Part shown: positions 12,848-25,379 of the stretch, in pieces
Position numbering within the stretch: the stretch's first letter is position 1
Layout: every line of letters starts with the position of its first letter
Assembly (NCBI GenBank): GCA_036417435.1
Contig: CM070901.1
Coordinates: forward strand, 9,026,001 to 9,090,000
Direction of reading: 5' to 3'
Length of the DNA: 64,000 nucleotides
DNA from: Inia geoffrensis
Lineage: Eukaryota; Chordata; Mammalia; Artiodactyla; Iniidae
Notes under the pieces: model-generated
The model's input: only the letters and a program-made list of their open reading frames with translations
The model's database searches: none
What the model was told of the DNA's origin: nothing
Translations under genes and position numbers: made by a program

Positions 12848-13064
12848 GGGCTTCCCTGGTGGCGCAGTGGTTGAGAGTCCGCCTGCTGATGCAGGGGACA
12901 CGGGTTCGTGCCCCGGTCCGGGAAGATCCCACATGCCGTGGAGCGGCTGGGCCCATGAGTCACGGCCACTGAGCCTGCGCGTTCCGAGCCTGTGCTCCGC
13001 AAAGGGAGAGGCCACAACAGTGAGAGGCCCGCGTACTGCAAAAAAAAAAAAAAAAATTAAAAAA
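12848..13064 (+). mobile_element. CHR-2-type SINE, plus strand, complete head
   Basis: The element starts GGGCTTCCCTGGTGGCGCAG. An A-box-like TGGCGCAGTGG lies at 12860-12870 and a B-box-like GGTTCGTGCCC at 12903-12913. The body ends 'gtgagaggcccgcgtactgc' and runs into an A-tail interrupted by TT. AAAAAATGAAGTTAA at 12833-12847 is repeated at 13065-13079. This short SINE, abundant in cetaceans, is a main basis for the host assignment. Confidence 0.95.
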
Positions 13065-13079
13065 AAAAAATGAAGTTAA

Positions 13080-14702
13080 CACAAGGAGTGTTTTGCATAG
13101 TTATACTATAGATGGTTGAACAAGGCAGAGGGCCGGTTGTGGACAGGGTGATCAGGAAAGCTCCTGCCTCATCCATGCTCTGGGACTGTTTAGAATATGA
13201 AAGAAGTCAATGGGTTTGCCTGTCTGCTGCTGTTGTAGCCTGCGTTTTTTCCAGTACTATTGTCCTAAGGTAGTGAGAAGGGCCAGATATAGGAAAAACA
13301 GGGGTCAGTCACCTCTGAAGACTCTGCCTAGTAACCTTGCATTATGGTAATTTACCCAGTCTGCTTTGTGGTCAACCGCGAGCGCCCTTTTCTCATACTT
13401 GCACAATTTTGGGGTGCATAGAATATATCTAATCTGAGGAACTAAGCATGTTCGCAAAGAGGACCTAATTCAGCTTGTTTCAGCCCAAAGCTTGACCAAT
13501 ACTGAACTGAGAAGAGGTTCCCCAAGCACTAGTTTAAACAAGAATTAAAATAACAAAAATCCTTCAAACCCCAAAAGCAAACAAAGAATGTACACTTGTC
13601 TCATTTTTGTGTTCCTCAGAGATTTGGGGGAAGATAAAGTGGAAATATTGCTATGACCTTCTTGTATAGGATTTACAGCCCAATTACATTCATTGAATGT
13701 GCTGCTCCTTGCAGACCTGCAGTGGACATATATAGGCCACTCTCTGTAACTCTACACACAATTTCTGAAAACCTGTTTCTGAAAACCTAAGAAGATCCCT
13801 ACAGCTGTGGATGACTTTAGTTACAGCTTGGAAGCCTGACATGCTTTATTCCAGGCACACATTTTTCCTGACCCCAAAGGCCTGTAAAAACCCACTTTCT
13901 CTCGTGTGGTGCATTGAGAAAATGAAGGCATTCATAAGAAGACATTTTTAAAAAATGGGACTAAAATTGTCAACCTTTTTTCGTTTGCTTATGAAAGGAT
14001 TAACTCAGTATTTCTATGAAGCCAAATCTTGCTTTTTCCTCACTTCAAGTACAAGTTCCCTTAGAAAAGGAGATAGGTATATTCATATTCTGCCTGGCAG
14101 TGACTGGACAAGGAGGAATTCACACAAGATAAGACACACTTGTGGCCCTTGCTTCTCTTTTAGGCTGTTTTCTCCTGTCACAGATGGTATACAGCAGGTA
14201 TTAGCGTCTCCTGTGTTTAAAGGGATACACTTAAATGTGTACATTACCCGGTATCAACAAGACTTGGACCAGGGTGTGTGTTCTTTTTACTGCGACCACT
14301 TAATCATAATGAAATTACGGAATGCATAGCAGTGAAATGACCCGTCATTGTGTCCAAAGAAGATTTAGGCAGAAAAAGGATGAAAAATGGCAACTCCCAA
14401 ATTTATAGCATCTGAGGTCTGTGGAAACCAGTGGTACACCCAGCAGTCTGGGATGTACGAGTCCCTACATCAAAAAGGACGACAACCAGAGAGAGAGTTC
14501 TTACAGAGATTCTAGGAGCCAAAGACACAAGGAGCAACAAATCCATCTCTCAGTTTGGGTTTTTGGTTGGAATGCAGTTTCTTAGCGTTGAGAGAGATCG
14601 TGGTTACTGAGACTGCCACACCAGCCACATCTCACAGCTGAATCCACTGGATCACATCTCAGAACAGTTCAATAAACACTGCAATAAAGGATTCACAGAG
14701 AT
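13080..14702. other. No recognised feature
   Basis: No repeat recognised. The 124-codon ORF at 13955-14329 has no family resemblance and no supporting context. Confidence 0.5.
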
Positions 14703-14703
14703 C

Positions 14704-14737
<34 letters not shown>

Positions 14738-14757
14738 CATATACTTTTTTTTTTTTA
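14703..14757. repeat. Two poly(T) tracts
   Basis: A run of about 28 T at 14703-14731 is followed by a second of about 12 T near 14745-14756, separated by 'acttttcatatac'. It could be the tail of a minus-strand retrocopy or SINE, but the sequence to the right (to 15050) is not one I recognise. Confidence 0.7.
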
Positions 14758-15359
14758 AACCTAAAGGGATTTCAGTAGGAGTTCTAATTCAGTAGGACTC
14801 CCATGATAGTTTGGTTCTGTAGAGCTAACACTTTGAACTAGAGGGCCCACAAGATAAAACTCCCACCCCTTTTTGGTCAATGAATAGGAGCAAATTTTCT
14901 ATCTTAGTCTTTTCTTTACTCCTTTGTTTAGAAAGCTGGTTCCCTACTGCTGTATCTCTCTCTTCTTTGTCCCTAAGATTAAGATCAAAGGCACAGTTCA
15001 GGTCACTTATCCTCACTCAACCGAGCTACTATTCTGATTAGAGTGTGAATATTCTTTAGTTGCTACCAGTAAGCGATGGCTCATTAACTGTATTACCCTG
15101 AGGACTCATGTCACCTGTATACTTCATATTAATTCAGCCTTTTAAATTTTGTTCATCTCATCTCTTCAGATAAACAGAGTCTCTCCAATCTAACTCTTCA
15201 TCTCGGTCATAAAATGCAGTTGACATTCAGCGTTAAATTGAATGAGAAGGAACAGAGAGCCTGTGTCATGCATGCTGAATTCCCTGCAGTGCTTTGCACA
15301 ATTTGTGTGCTGTGGATACTCTGTAAGTGTCCATTAAGGGAATGGATGAGAGAATGAGT
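14758..15359. other. No recognised feature
   Basis: No supportable gene or repeat. Whether the segment to the right of the poly(T) is a retrocopy could not be decided by eye. Confidence 0.4.
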
Positions 15360-15485
15360 GAAAGTCAGGGGACCTAGCTTTGAGTCTTCTTAACCACTTG
15401 CTGTGTGGCCTTGGACAAGCCACTTGGCCTCTCCAAACTCCATCTCTTCACCTGTAAATAAGTGAGGACCAGATGTTCTCTTTGT
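15360..15485 (+). mobile_element. MIR SINE core, plus strand
   Basis: 'cttgctgtgtggccttggac', 'aagccacttggcctctccaa' and 'catctcttcacctgtaaata' follow the MIR consensus closely. Confidence 0.75.
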
Positions 15486-15879
15486 TTCCAGTAGCTAGAT
15501 TATATCTTCTCATCCACTTACTTTCGACATATGCCCAACATAGCAGTGATTTCATTGACACAGGGCTTGCAAATCTTTCCTAAATCAGCAGCAGCATCCC
15601 TAAGGAAGCTTCATATATTGTCTTTAAATTAGGACACATAAGGTTTAGTGAGAGAAAGTAAGAAGACTTTCCAGTTCCAGTAAGAGGGGAAACTGGTCCT
15701 TTCTGAGAGGTGTTTAACAAAGCTTCACATTTTGGGGAAAAAGAAAAAATCCTGAATGTCAGTTAGCTTTCCATTTCCTCCCTGCAGAGTATGTGTCTAA
15801 TAAAAATGTATTGAAATGATCTTTTTTCACTTTTCTGTTTCATTCACCACTGGCAAACTACCCCAGCACATTGACCAGG
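15486..15879. other. No recognised feature
   Basis: Nothing supportable between the MIR and the L2/MIR terminus. Confidence 0.4.
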
Positions 15880-15960
15880 TTTTTCTCAGTTATTTTTGTA
15901 TCCCCAGTCCCTGGCACAGAATAGTGGCACATAATAGGTGCTCAATAATGTGAGCTACAC
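15880..15960 (+). mobile_element. L2/MIR 3' terminus
   Basis: 'gtatccccagtccctggcac' then 'cataataggtgctcaataat' is the consensus shared terminus. Confidence 0.7.
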
Positions 15961-17204
15961 TGTTAAATGGAAGCTCAGATAACTCAGCAAGTGGTAGAGG
16001 AAGATTACGAGAGCATCTTTAGATTTCAAATGCATTGCCCTTTCCAATACGGCAATTGATTACATCAAGCCACTTGATTAAACAAGCCTTTAACATCTTG
16101 TTAAGGATTAGTTATCAGATGATGGCACCAATTATTAGGACCCCAAATTGTGCCATTTTGATGGGTTTGAGATGTATAGGATACAGACTGCTGCCGGGGT
16201 GGGTGTGGGTAGCCAGGAGTGAGTATGAAGATTCTGTCTCAAGGAGTTTGTTTAAATAAAATAAGGGAGAGAGAGAGATTTAGAAGTTAGCACCTCCAAC
16301 TCCCTCTTAAGAATAACTCTGCTTGAGTGAGGACCAGAGGGCCCAAAAGATAATTTGAATTTCATCCCTAGATAGAAGCTACACTAGGTAATAAATCTAT
16401 AGGAGAGATTTTCTATGTTATATTTTTCTTACTCTACTTTGAAAAGAAATGATTGTTTTTAAAAATCAAAGGAGTGAGAGACATTTCATAATTTCATTTA
16501 GGAAATGGTCTGAAGCAATTTCATCTGAAGCAATAACAACTGCAAGTATGCAACTAATCAAGAAAAATTGAAAACAGGAAAATGAACACCACCACTGACT
16601 GTAAAAGCCAGGAATTGTGTGAATCGGGATTATTTATTTTTTTATGTCTGGGATATGACTAAGTCAAGTATTGTCTTGAATTCCGTGAATGAAATAAGTA
16701 TGTGTGTAAATATAGTTATTTCTCCCCCTGTATTGGACTCCCAATAAAACTTTCTAAGAGGTTTACACTAAGATTTTGGTGAATATGGATTCAAATACTT
16801 GTTCTTCTCTATATATGGACAAAAATTTTGTACCTGACGTGTTGTATAATTTTAAAAAGTAATTTACCCCAAACGACTAGTTTTTATGTAAAAACTACTG
16901 ATTAAAGGACTTAGGAGACTTTTTTCTTTCTCTTGTAAATCACCTTTCTTTTAATTTGAAGATTTGATGAGTAGAAAGAAAACCTTGTCATTCATTTCAT
17001 CAAAATATTGGTTAAATGCTTTAGAAATAGAAAATATAAATAATTGAAATAGTCTTCAAAATTATTAATTTTTTTTTTTTGATAACAGGCAACAATGTGT
17101 TTTCTAGTTGCTCGATCAATTCAGTTAATACGGGGATTCTTCCATCTTGAAAGAGGAGCAATTTTTTTTTTTTTTTTTAGCATTCTGTCATATTGGTGTC
17201 CTGC
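15961..17204. other. No recognised feature; poly(T) at 17162-17179
   Basis: AT-rich sequence without a supportable gene or named repeat. The poly(T) lies about 25 bases left of the L1 A-tail and may mark an older insertion or the real tail of that L1. Confidence 0.4.
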
Positions 17205-17599
17205 AATTTATTTTTATTTATTATTATTATCTTTAACATCTTTATTGGAGTATAATTGCTTTACAATGGTGTGTTAGTTTCTGCTTTATAACAGTGAATC
17301 AGCTATACCTATACATATGTTCCCATATCTCTTCCCTCTTGCTTCTCCCTCCCTCCCACCCTCCCTATCCCACCCCTCTAGGTGGGCACAAAGCACCGAG
17401 CTAATCTCCCTGTGCTATGCGGCTGCTTCCCACTAGCTATCTATTTTACGTTTCGTAGTGTATATATGCCCATGCCACTCTCTCACTTTGTCCCAGCTCA
17501 CCCTTCCCCCTCCCCGTGTCCTCAAGTCCATTCTGTAGTAAGTCTGTGTCTTTATTCCCATCTTGCCCCTAAGTTCTTCATGATCATTTTTTTTTTATA

Positions 17600-20500
17600 T
17601 CCCATATATATATGTTAGCATACGGTATTTGTTTTTCTCTTTCTGACTTACTTCACTCTGTATGACAGACTCTAGGTCCATCCACCTCACTACAAATAAC
17701 TCAATATTGTTTCTTTTTATGGCTGACTAATATTCCATTGTATATATGTGCCACATCTTCTTTATTCATTCATCCGATGATGGACACTTAGGTTGTTTCC
17801 ACCTCCAGGCTATTGTAAATAGAGCTGCAATGAACATTGCGGTATGTGACTCTTTTTGAATTATGGTTTTCTCAGGGTATATGCCCAGTAGTGGGACTGC
17901 TGGGTTGTATGGTAGTTCTATTTGTAGTTTTCTAAGGGACCTCCATACCGTTTTCCATAGTGGCTGTATCAGTTTACATTCCCACCAACAGTGCAAGAGG
18001 GTTCCCTTTTCTCCACACCCTTTCCAGCATTTATGGTTTGTAGATTTTTTGATGATGGCCATTCTGACTGGTGTGAGATCATATCTCATTGTAGTTTTGA
18101 TTTGCACTTCTCTAATGATTAATGATGTTGAGCATTCTTTCATGTCTTTGTTGACAATCTGTATATCTTCTTTGGAGAAATGTCTATTTAGGTCTTCTGT
18201 CCATTTTTGGATTGGATTGTTTGTTTTTTGATATTGAGCTGCATGAGCTGCTTGTAAATTTTGGAAATTAATCCTTTCTCGGTTGCTTCATTTGCAAATA
18301 TTTTCTCCCATTCTGAGGGTTGTCTTTTCCTCTTTTTTCCTTTGAACTGCAAAAGCTTTTAAGTTTCATTAGGTCTGATTTGTTCATTTTTGTTTTTGTT
18401 TCCATTTCTCTAGGAGGTGGGTCAAAAAGGATCTTGCTGTGATTTATGTCATAGAGTGTTCTGCCTACATTTTCCTCTAAGAGTTTTATACTGTCTGGCC
18501 TTACATTTAGGTCTTTAATCCATTTTGAGTTTATTTTTATGTATGGTGTTAGGGAGTGTTCTAATCTCATACTTTTACATGTAGCTGTCCAGTTTTCCCA
18601 GCACCACTTATTGAAGAGGCTGTCTTTTCTCCATTGTATATTCTTGTCTCCTTTATCAAAGATAAGATGACCATATGTGCGTGGGTTTATCTCTGGGCTT
18701 TCTATCCTGTTCCATTAATCTATATTTCTGTTTTTGTGTCAGTACCATACTGTTTTGATTACTATAGCTTTGTAGTATAGTCTGAAGGCTAGGAGCCTGA
18801 TTACTCCAGCTCTGTTTTTTTTTTCCTGAAGATTGCTTTGGCTATTCGGGGTCTTTTGTGTTTCCATACAAATGGTGAAATTTTTTTGTTCTAGTTCTGT
18901 GAAAAATGCTAGTCGTAGTTTGATACAGATTGCATTGAGTCTGTGTAGATTGCTTTGGGTAGTAGAGTCATTTTCACAATGTTGATTCTTCCAATCCAAG
19001 AACATGGTATATCTCTCCATCTGTTTGTATCATCTTTAATTTCTTTCATCAGTGTCTTATAATTTTCTGCATACAGGTCTTTTGTCTCCTTAGGTAGATT
19101 TATTCCTAGGTATTTTACTTTTTTTGTTGCAAATGTAAATGGGAGTGTTTTCTTAATTTTACTTTCAGATTTTTCATCATTAGTATATAGGAATGCCAGA
19201 GATTCCTGTGCACTAATTTTGTATCCTGCTACTTTACCAAATTCATTGATTAGCTCTAGTAGTTTTCTGGTAGTATCTTTAGGATTCTTTATGTATAGTA
19301 TCATGTCATCTGAAAACAGTGACAGATTTACTTCTTCTTTTCCAACTTGGATTTCTTTTATTTCTTTTTCTTCTCTGATTGCTCTGGCTAAAACTTCCAA
19401 AACTGTGTTCAATAAGAGTGGTGAGAGTGGGCAACCTTGTCTTGTTCCTGATCTTAGTGGAAATGCTTTCAGTTTTTCACCATTGAGGACAATGTTGGCT
19501 GTGGGTTTGTCATATATGACCTTTGTTATGTTGAGGAAAGTTCCCTCTATGCCTACTTTCTTGGAGGGTGTTTATCATAAATGGGTGTTGAAATTTGTCA
19601 AAAGCTTTCTCTGCATCTATTGAGATGATCATATGGTTCTTCTCCTTCAATTTGTTAATTTGGTGTATCACATTGATTGATTTGCATATATTGAAGAATC
19701 CTTGCATACCTGGGATAAACCCCACTTGATCATGGTGTATGATCCTTTTAATGTGCTGTTGGATTCTAGTATTTTGTTGAGGATTTTTGCATGTATGTTC
19801 ATCAATGATATTGACCTGTCGTTTTCTTTCTTTGTGACATCTTTGTCTGGTATTCATATCAGGGTGATGGCGGCCTCGTAGAATGAGTTTGGGAGTGTTC
19901 CTCCCTCTGCTATATTTTGGAAGAGTTTGAGAAGGATAGGTGTTAGCTCTTCTGTAAATGTTTCATAGAATTCACCTGTGAAGCCCTCTGGTCCTGGGCT
20001 TTTGTTTGTTGGAAGATTTTTATTCACAGTTTCAATTTCAGTGCTTGTGATTTGTCTGTTCATATTTGCTATTTCTTCCTAGTTCAGTCATGGAAGGCTG
20101 TGCATTTCTAAGCATTTGTCCATTTCTTCCAGGTTGTCCATTTTATTGGCATAGAGTTGCTTGTAGTAATCTCTCATGATCCTTTGTATTTCTGCAGTGA
20201 CAGTTGTTCCTTCCCCTTTTTCATTTCTAATTCTGTTGATTTAAGTCTTTTCCCTTTTTTTCTTGATGAGTCTGGCTAATGGTTCATCAATTTTGTTTAT
20301 CTTCTTAAAGAACCAGTTTTTAGTTTTATTGATCTTTGCTATTGTTTCCTTCATTTCTTTTTCATTTTTATTTCTGATCTGAGCTTTATGATTTCTTTCA
20401 TTCTGCTAACTTTGTGTTGTTTTGTTCTTCTTTCTCTAATTGCTTTAGCTGTAAGTTTATGTTGTTTATTTGAGATGTTTCTTGTTTATTGAGGTAGGAT

Positions 20501-21340
20501 TGTATTGTTATAAACTTCCCTCTTAGAACTGCTTTTGCTGTATCCCATAGGTTTTGGGTCATTGTGTTTTCACTGTCATTTGTTTCTAGGTATATTTTGA
20601 TTTCCTCTTTGATGTCTTCAGTGATCTCTTGGTTATTTAGTAGCATATTGTTTAGCCTCCATGTGTTTGTATTTTTTTTTACAGGTTTTCTCCTGTAATT
20701 GATACCTAGTCTCATAGCACTGTAGTGGGAAAAGATACTTGATGTGATTTCAGTTTTCTTAAATTTACCAAGGCTTGATTTGTGACACATGATATGATCT
20801 ATCCTGGAGAATGTTCCATGAGCACTTGAGAAGAAAGTGTATTCTGTTGTTTTTGGATGAAATATCCTATAAATATCAATTAAGTCCATCTTGTTTAATG
20901 TATCATTTAAAGCTGTGTTTCCTTATTTATTTTCATTTTGGATGAGCTGTCCATTGGTGAAAGTGGGGTGTTAAAATCTCCTACTATGAGTGTGTTGCTG
21001 TCGATTTCCCCTTTGATGGCTGTTAGTATTTGCCTTATGTATTGAGGTGCTCCTATGTTGGGTGCATAAATATCTACAATTGTTATATCTTCTTCTTGGA
21101 TCGATCCCTTGATCATTATGTATTGTCCTTCTTTGTCTTCTGTAATAGCCTTTGTTTTAAAGTCCATTTTGTCTGATATGAGAATTGCTACTCCAGCTTT
21201 CTTTTGATTTCCATTTGCACGGAATATCATTTTCCATCCCCTCAGTTTTAGTCTGTATGTGTCCCTAGATCTGAGGTGGGTCTCTTTTAGACAGCATATA
21301 TATGGGTCTTATTTTTGTATCCATTCACCTAGTCTCTGTC
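17600..21340 (-). pseudogene. L1 ORF2 remnant (endonuclease-reverse transcriptase), broken
   Basis: ORF2p of L1 nicks target DNA and reverse-transcribes L1 RNA. Minus-strand pieces appear in the expected order. Endonuclease is at about 20398-21230, with a GDFNTPLSP block and SRIDH. RT palm motifs follow ([11 protein letters not shown] near 20000, then FSDD at 19305-19316), and the C-terminal region reaches about 17766. Frameshifts and stops split it into at least eight pieces. The catalytic FADD is FSDD and the endonuclease SDHSA block reads SHYSA, so the copy would be inactive even without frameshifts. Confidence 0.88.
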
Positions 21341-21539
21341 TTTTAGTTGGAGCATTTAATCCATTTACATTTAAGGTAATTATCGATATGTATGTTTCTA
21401 TTACCATTTTCTTAATTATTTTGGGTTTGTTATTGTAGGTCTTTTCTTCCTCTTGTGTTTCCTGCCTAGAGATGTTCCTTTAGCCTTTGTTTTAAAGCTG
21501 GTTTGGTGGTGCTGAATTCTCTTAGTTTTTTCTTATCTC

Positions 21540-21965
21540 TAAAGGTTTTTAATTTCTCTGTCAAATCTGAATGAGACCCTTGCTGGGTAGAGTATTCTTT
21601 TTTGTAGGTTTTTCCCGTTTATCACTTTAAATATGTCCTGTCACTCCCTTCTGGCTTGCAGAGTTTGTGCTGAAGGATCTGCTGCTCACCTTATGGGGAT
21701 TCCCTTTTATATTATTTTTTGTTTTTCTCTTGCTACCTGTAATATTTTTTCCTTCTATTTAATTTTTGATAGTTTGATTGATATGTGTCTTGGTGTGTTT
21801 CTCCTTGGATTTATCCTGTATGGGACTCTTTGTGCTTCCTGGACTTGCTTAACTATTTCCTTTCCCATATTAGGGAAGTTTTCAACTATTATCTCTTCAG
21901 ATATTTTCTCAGTCCCTTTCTTTTTCTGTTCTTCTTCTGGGACCCCTATAATTCGAATGTTGGTG
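21540..21965 (-). pseudogene. L1 ORF1 C-terminal remnant
   Basis: Antisense to 21540-21965 the sequence aligns with the ORF1 C-terminal region seen at 55496-55990 in the longer L1 (shared 'tgctgggtagagta', 'ccttctggcttgca', 'ctccttggatttatcctgta' blocks). It is cut at the 5' truncation and no long ORF survives. Confidence 0.6.
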
Positions 21966-22087
21966 CATATGAAAATAGATGATAAATTATGAAAATAGAT
22001 GATATGAAAATATGATGATAAATTATGATAATATGATGATAAATTATGATAATATGATAAATTATGAAAATAGATGATAAATTATGT
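21966..22087. repeat. Imperfect AT-rich tandem array
   Basis: Repeats built from ATGATAAATTATG with a GAAAATAG or ATAAT spacer occur about six times (unit lengths roughly 12-23 bases). The array begins at the exact base where the L1 to the left stops matching L1. Confidence 0.85.
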
Positions 22088-22226
22088 GACACACAGTAGA
22101 ATGTAAACTAATATACACGTTTTGACTTCAGTTCTGTAATAGAGCTAGAGAAGTGTATATGCCAAGCATTGTGTAAGTGAAGCCAGAAGGAGGAGAAAAA
22201 TTAATTATTTCTTTCAAAATGTTTTC

Positions 22227-22434
22227 GGGCTTCCCTGGTGGCGCAGTGGTTGAGAGTCCGCCTGCCGATGCAGGGGACACGGGTTCGTGCCCCGGTCCAG
22301 GAAGATCCCACATGCTGCGGAGCAGCTGGGCCCGTGAGCCATGGCCGCTGAGCTTGCGCGTCCCGAGCCTGTGCTCCGCAACGGGAGAGGCCACAACAGT
22401 GAGAGGCCCGCGTACCACAAAAAAAAAACAAAAA
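22227..22434 (+). mobile_element. CHR-2-type SINE, plus strand
   Basis: A complete head GGGCTTCCCTGGTGGCGCAG and a body ending 'gagaggcccgcgtaccac', then a tail of A8-10 plus CAAAAA units. CAAAATGTTTTC is repeated at 22215-22226 and 22435-22446. ORFs across this element come from SINE sequence. Confidence 0.95.
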
Positions 22435-22446
22435 CAAAATGTTTTC

Positions 22447-24519
22447 AAATGATTCTTCTCTGGAGCAAGTACTGCTAAGGCTGCCATCTGTCTCCCTGTG
22501 AATCTCCTTTAGGGAGGCCCAACCTCCATCTGTCACCCCCTGCATTTCTTGTCTGAGGGTTTTCTCTGGCCACCTTAGTCAACTTTGTGAAGTGGCTGAA
22601 AGTGCCAAAGAATTAATGCCCCTTTGGAGCAGCCCTCAGGTGGTAGTTGGTGTATAAATACCCCAGCTCCTACTCTACTTGGAGGTGTTTCCATCGGGGC
22701 CCATAGTTCCCCAGAGAGATTATGTTCTATTTACCCACCATGGTAAATTGCTTGATAATTCACCCTTTATGTGCTCCAACTTTCCACTCACCGCCCAACC
22801 CCCCCGCCCTGCACTTCCTCATTCCTCCACCATTTCCTGGAAAATCTTCCAAAACAACTATTTGCACCACTTGAATCCTGATTCAGGATCAGTTTCTGAG
22901 AGAACCCAAATTAAGACACTCTTTAATAACATAACTTAATGAGGTAGAGAAGTGCTACTAAAATATAAATATTATTGAGAAGGTATAACACCTTAATTTA
23001 CTAAAAGTATGATCATATTAATTAAAATTAATGAGTAAAAGTGCCAGTTCCCCAAGGACTGGAACACAAAGCGAGTAATTGTTGTGATAGTGTATGAGCG
23101 TAAGGAAAGTTCTGAAGTTGGTGAACTGACAAAACGAGGTGCTGTCACAGGGACCCAGAGTGACAAAGGTAGCTCCTAGTGTACTGGTATAGTCTTGACG
23201 ATCATTGAGATTGTACGTTAGTCATTAAATTCTACTCCCCTCTCCCTCTTCTGTCTATGTTTTTCCATGAGTCATTTGGAAGAAATGACATTCTCCTTGT
23301 ATGTTTTCTTAGCTTATAATAGCTACCTATATCTGTACTGTCTTTGAACTCTACTGAGAATGCAAACCACTTAAAAACAGGAATTGTAAAAACAAAACAA
23401 AACAAAACAGGAATTGTATCTATCTCCTCCCCTCCCTCATGTCATATATATCATCGAGAAAGTGCTCACCAGCTGTTTATGAAAAAATGATTGCATAATT
23501 CAATAAAGGGAAAGAATGCTATCCTGGTTCTCGTCTTTTTGCAAACCCTTAAATGTGTGATTGTTTTATTTTCAAAGCATATTGTGGGCCACTTTAGGTT
23601 TAACGTTGTTAAATGAAAAGAAAATTATGCTATTGCAAAGTTTTATCTGAAGAATTATTAGGCTATGTTACGTTCAAAAAGATTCTTTCTCTAGATCGGT
23701 TTCAAGACAGAATTTTCCTGGGGAGAACATCAGCATAAATACAATTCAGTTCCCTTTTAGGTAGTACTTTCTCAAATTGTTTAATAATGGAGTAGTTTTA
23801 CTTATAATAGCAGAATTAGAGAAAAGCTCTTTAATTGTGTTATTATCTGCGCAGCTCAGCTCAGATATAGTGTTCACAAGGTAGAAGATGTTTCTAGAAA
23901 TAATTCTTGATAGTAAGAGGGCTTCAAAACATGATAAAGAAAAGTGGATATTTTAAAGCAAAAATCCAGGTGTTTTGACTATTTGTGTAATATCAAACAT
24001 ATCCAGATATCTAGAAATGTATAAATACATTTGTATTATTACATGCAGATATTTGGTGGGCTTTTGATAGAAATTGGATAAAATACAGGCATTTCTCTTA
24101 TTGCATGCTTGTTCATCCCAAGAATTTTGGACCCAACATAATTTGCAGTATGGTTTCGTTATGTTGATCATGACTGGTTGTCATAAGAGTATTAGGAATA
24201 AGAGTCCCCAAGGATGAAAAAGAAGGCTAAGGTACATAAACCATGAGAACTAGATCCATTTTGTCTAGTAACTGGTGCCTTGTTAGTTTATTATTTTTCT
24301 GTTTGCTGATAGTTGTAAACTACTACAACAGCATGGCCAAAGACTCACCATAACTATTTGAATCAAAGGACAAATGACCAATCATTTTAGTTTGTTCTTG
24401 TCAGCATCGAGCATACAATTTGGTAAATACACATACACACACAACGTAGATTTATTTCCCACCACCTGTTACAGAAATTCCTATAGGAATCTTTGCCTAA
24501 GTTTGGAAGATCTTTAGAT
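22447..24519. other. No recognised feature; small (CAAAA)n at 23391-23408
   Basis: Apparently single-copy, AT-rich DNA. No gene-like ORF or named repeat apart from the short CAAAA run. Confidence 0.5.
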
Positions 24520-24689
24520 CAGTGCATTAGAATCATCTGGGGCAGTTGATAAAAACCAGAATTCCCAGGTTCCACATAGGGTTTGTGATTCTGCAGGTCT
24601 GGAATAAGGTTCAGGAATCTGCCTGTTTACTGAGTTCCTCAAATAATTCTTATCCAGGTGGACCTCAAGCCACACATTGAAAAACACTG
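24520..24689. mobile_element. MER5-like non-autonomous hAT DNA transposon
   Basis: It starts CAGTG and ends CACTG. Inside are 'attagaatcatctggggcag', 'attcccaggttccacatagg', 'ggtctggaataaggttcagg' and 'attgaaaaacactg', the usual order of a MER5-type element. The 8-bp flanks are only loosely similar. Confidence 0.75.
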
Positions 24690-24712
24690 CTCTGATCACC
24701 CTTTCCCCATTT

Positions 24713-24729
24713 AAAAAAAAAAAAAAAAA
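24713..24729. repeat. Poly(A) tract
   Basis: A run of about 17 A. The sequence to its left is the hAT remnant, so it is not an obvious retroelement tail. Confidence 0.8.
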
Positions 24730-25379
24730 GTGACTTTTTTAAACACTTGTTTACGATTACGGATAACATATGCTGTCTGAGCAAACTGTATGGTGCTGCA
24801 GACCAATCACACCAGTGCTAATAAGATTTTTGAGAAGCATGATCCAAACAGAGAAGGTGTAACAAAAAACCCTAAAAAAACAAGCAAACAAAAAGCTCAG
24901 CGATCACACTTATCTTGCAGTTACTTTAATTGCCTCTCAAAATAAATATTTTAATTCATTGCTCTCTGGATATCTGGTTTCTTAAAGGCCTGAAAGAAGA
25001 AAGTGGGGAGTCTTCACTGTCTTGTCTTGGAAACCCAGTGTCTGACTTTAACTGTGTGTCGTAGAGATTAATGGTGCCACACTTGCTCCTTGGAAGTGTT
25101 TTGTGATAGAGTGAGTGGTAAATCTTAGCCCCCAAATGGGAGGGGCCTAGAGAGAAGAGGGGATGTTAATAACCCAGCACGTTGCAAGGGCCTCTGGTGT
25201 GAGAAGATTCTGCAGCTATGTGCAAGCCTGCTTTCTTCCTTTTGGCCCTGATCACAACACTGCTTTTACTCAACCCCTCCTCTCGCTATCCTGAAGGATT
25301 ATCATGAAGTTTTTAGTGCAGTCATGAATGTTTCTCATATATGCATAGATAAAGCCTAAAACCATAAAATTTTAAAGCT
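24730..25379. other. No recognised feature
   Basis: No supportable gene or repeat. Confidence 0.5.

Larger units (their letters stand above)
17205..21965 (-). mobile_element. 5'-truncated L1 LINE (about 4.8 kb), minus strand
   Basis: The 3' end is on the left: a T-rich tail with TTTA interruptions, then 'aacatctttattggagtata'. The element continues through the 3' UTR and antisense ORF2, and stops inside the ORF1 region after 'attcgaatgttggtgca' at 21965. The full-length copy at 51-58 kb continues past this same point, so this one is truncated. No clear target-site duplication was found. A tandem array abuts the truncation point. Confidence 0.92.

Noticed and set aside
12825..13073. ORFs on both strands across the SINE at 12.85 kb
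   Set aside because: The same peptides recur at the SINEs at 22.2, 42.8 and 51.9 kb because they are SINE sequence.
14703..14757. Possible processed pseudogene marked by poly(T)
   Set aside because: No recognisable minus-strand gene body was found to the right of the tract, so it is listed only as a simple repeat.
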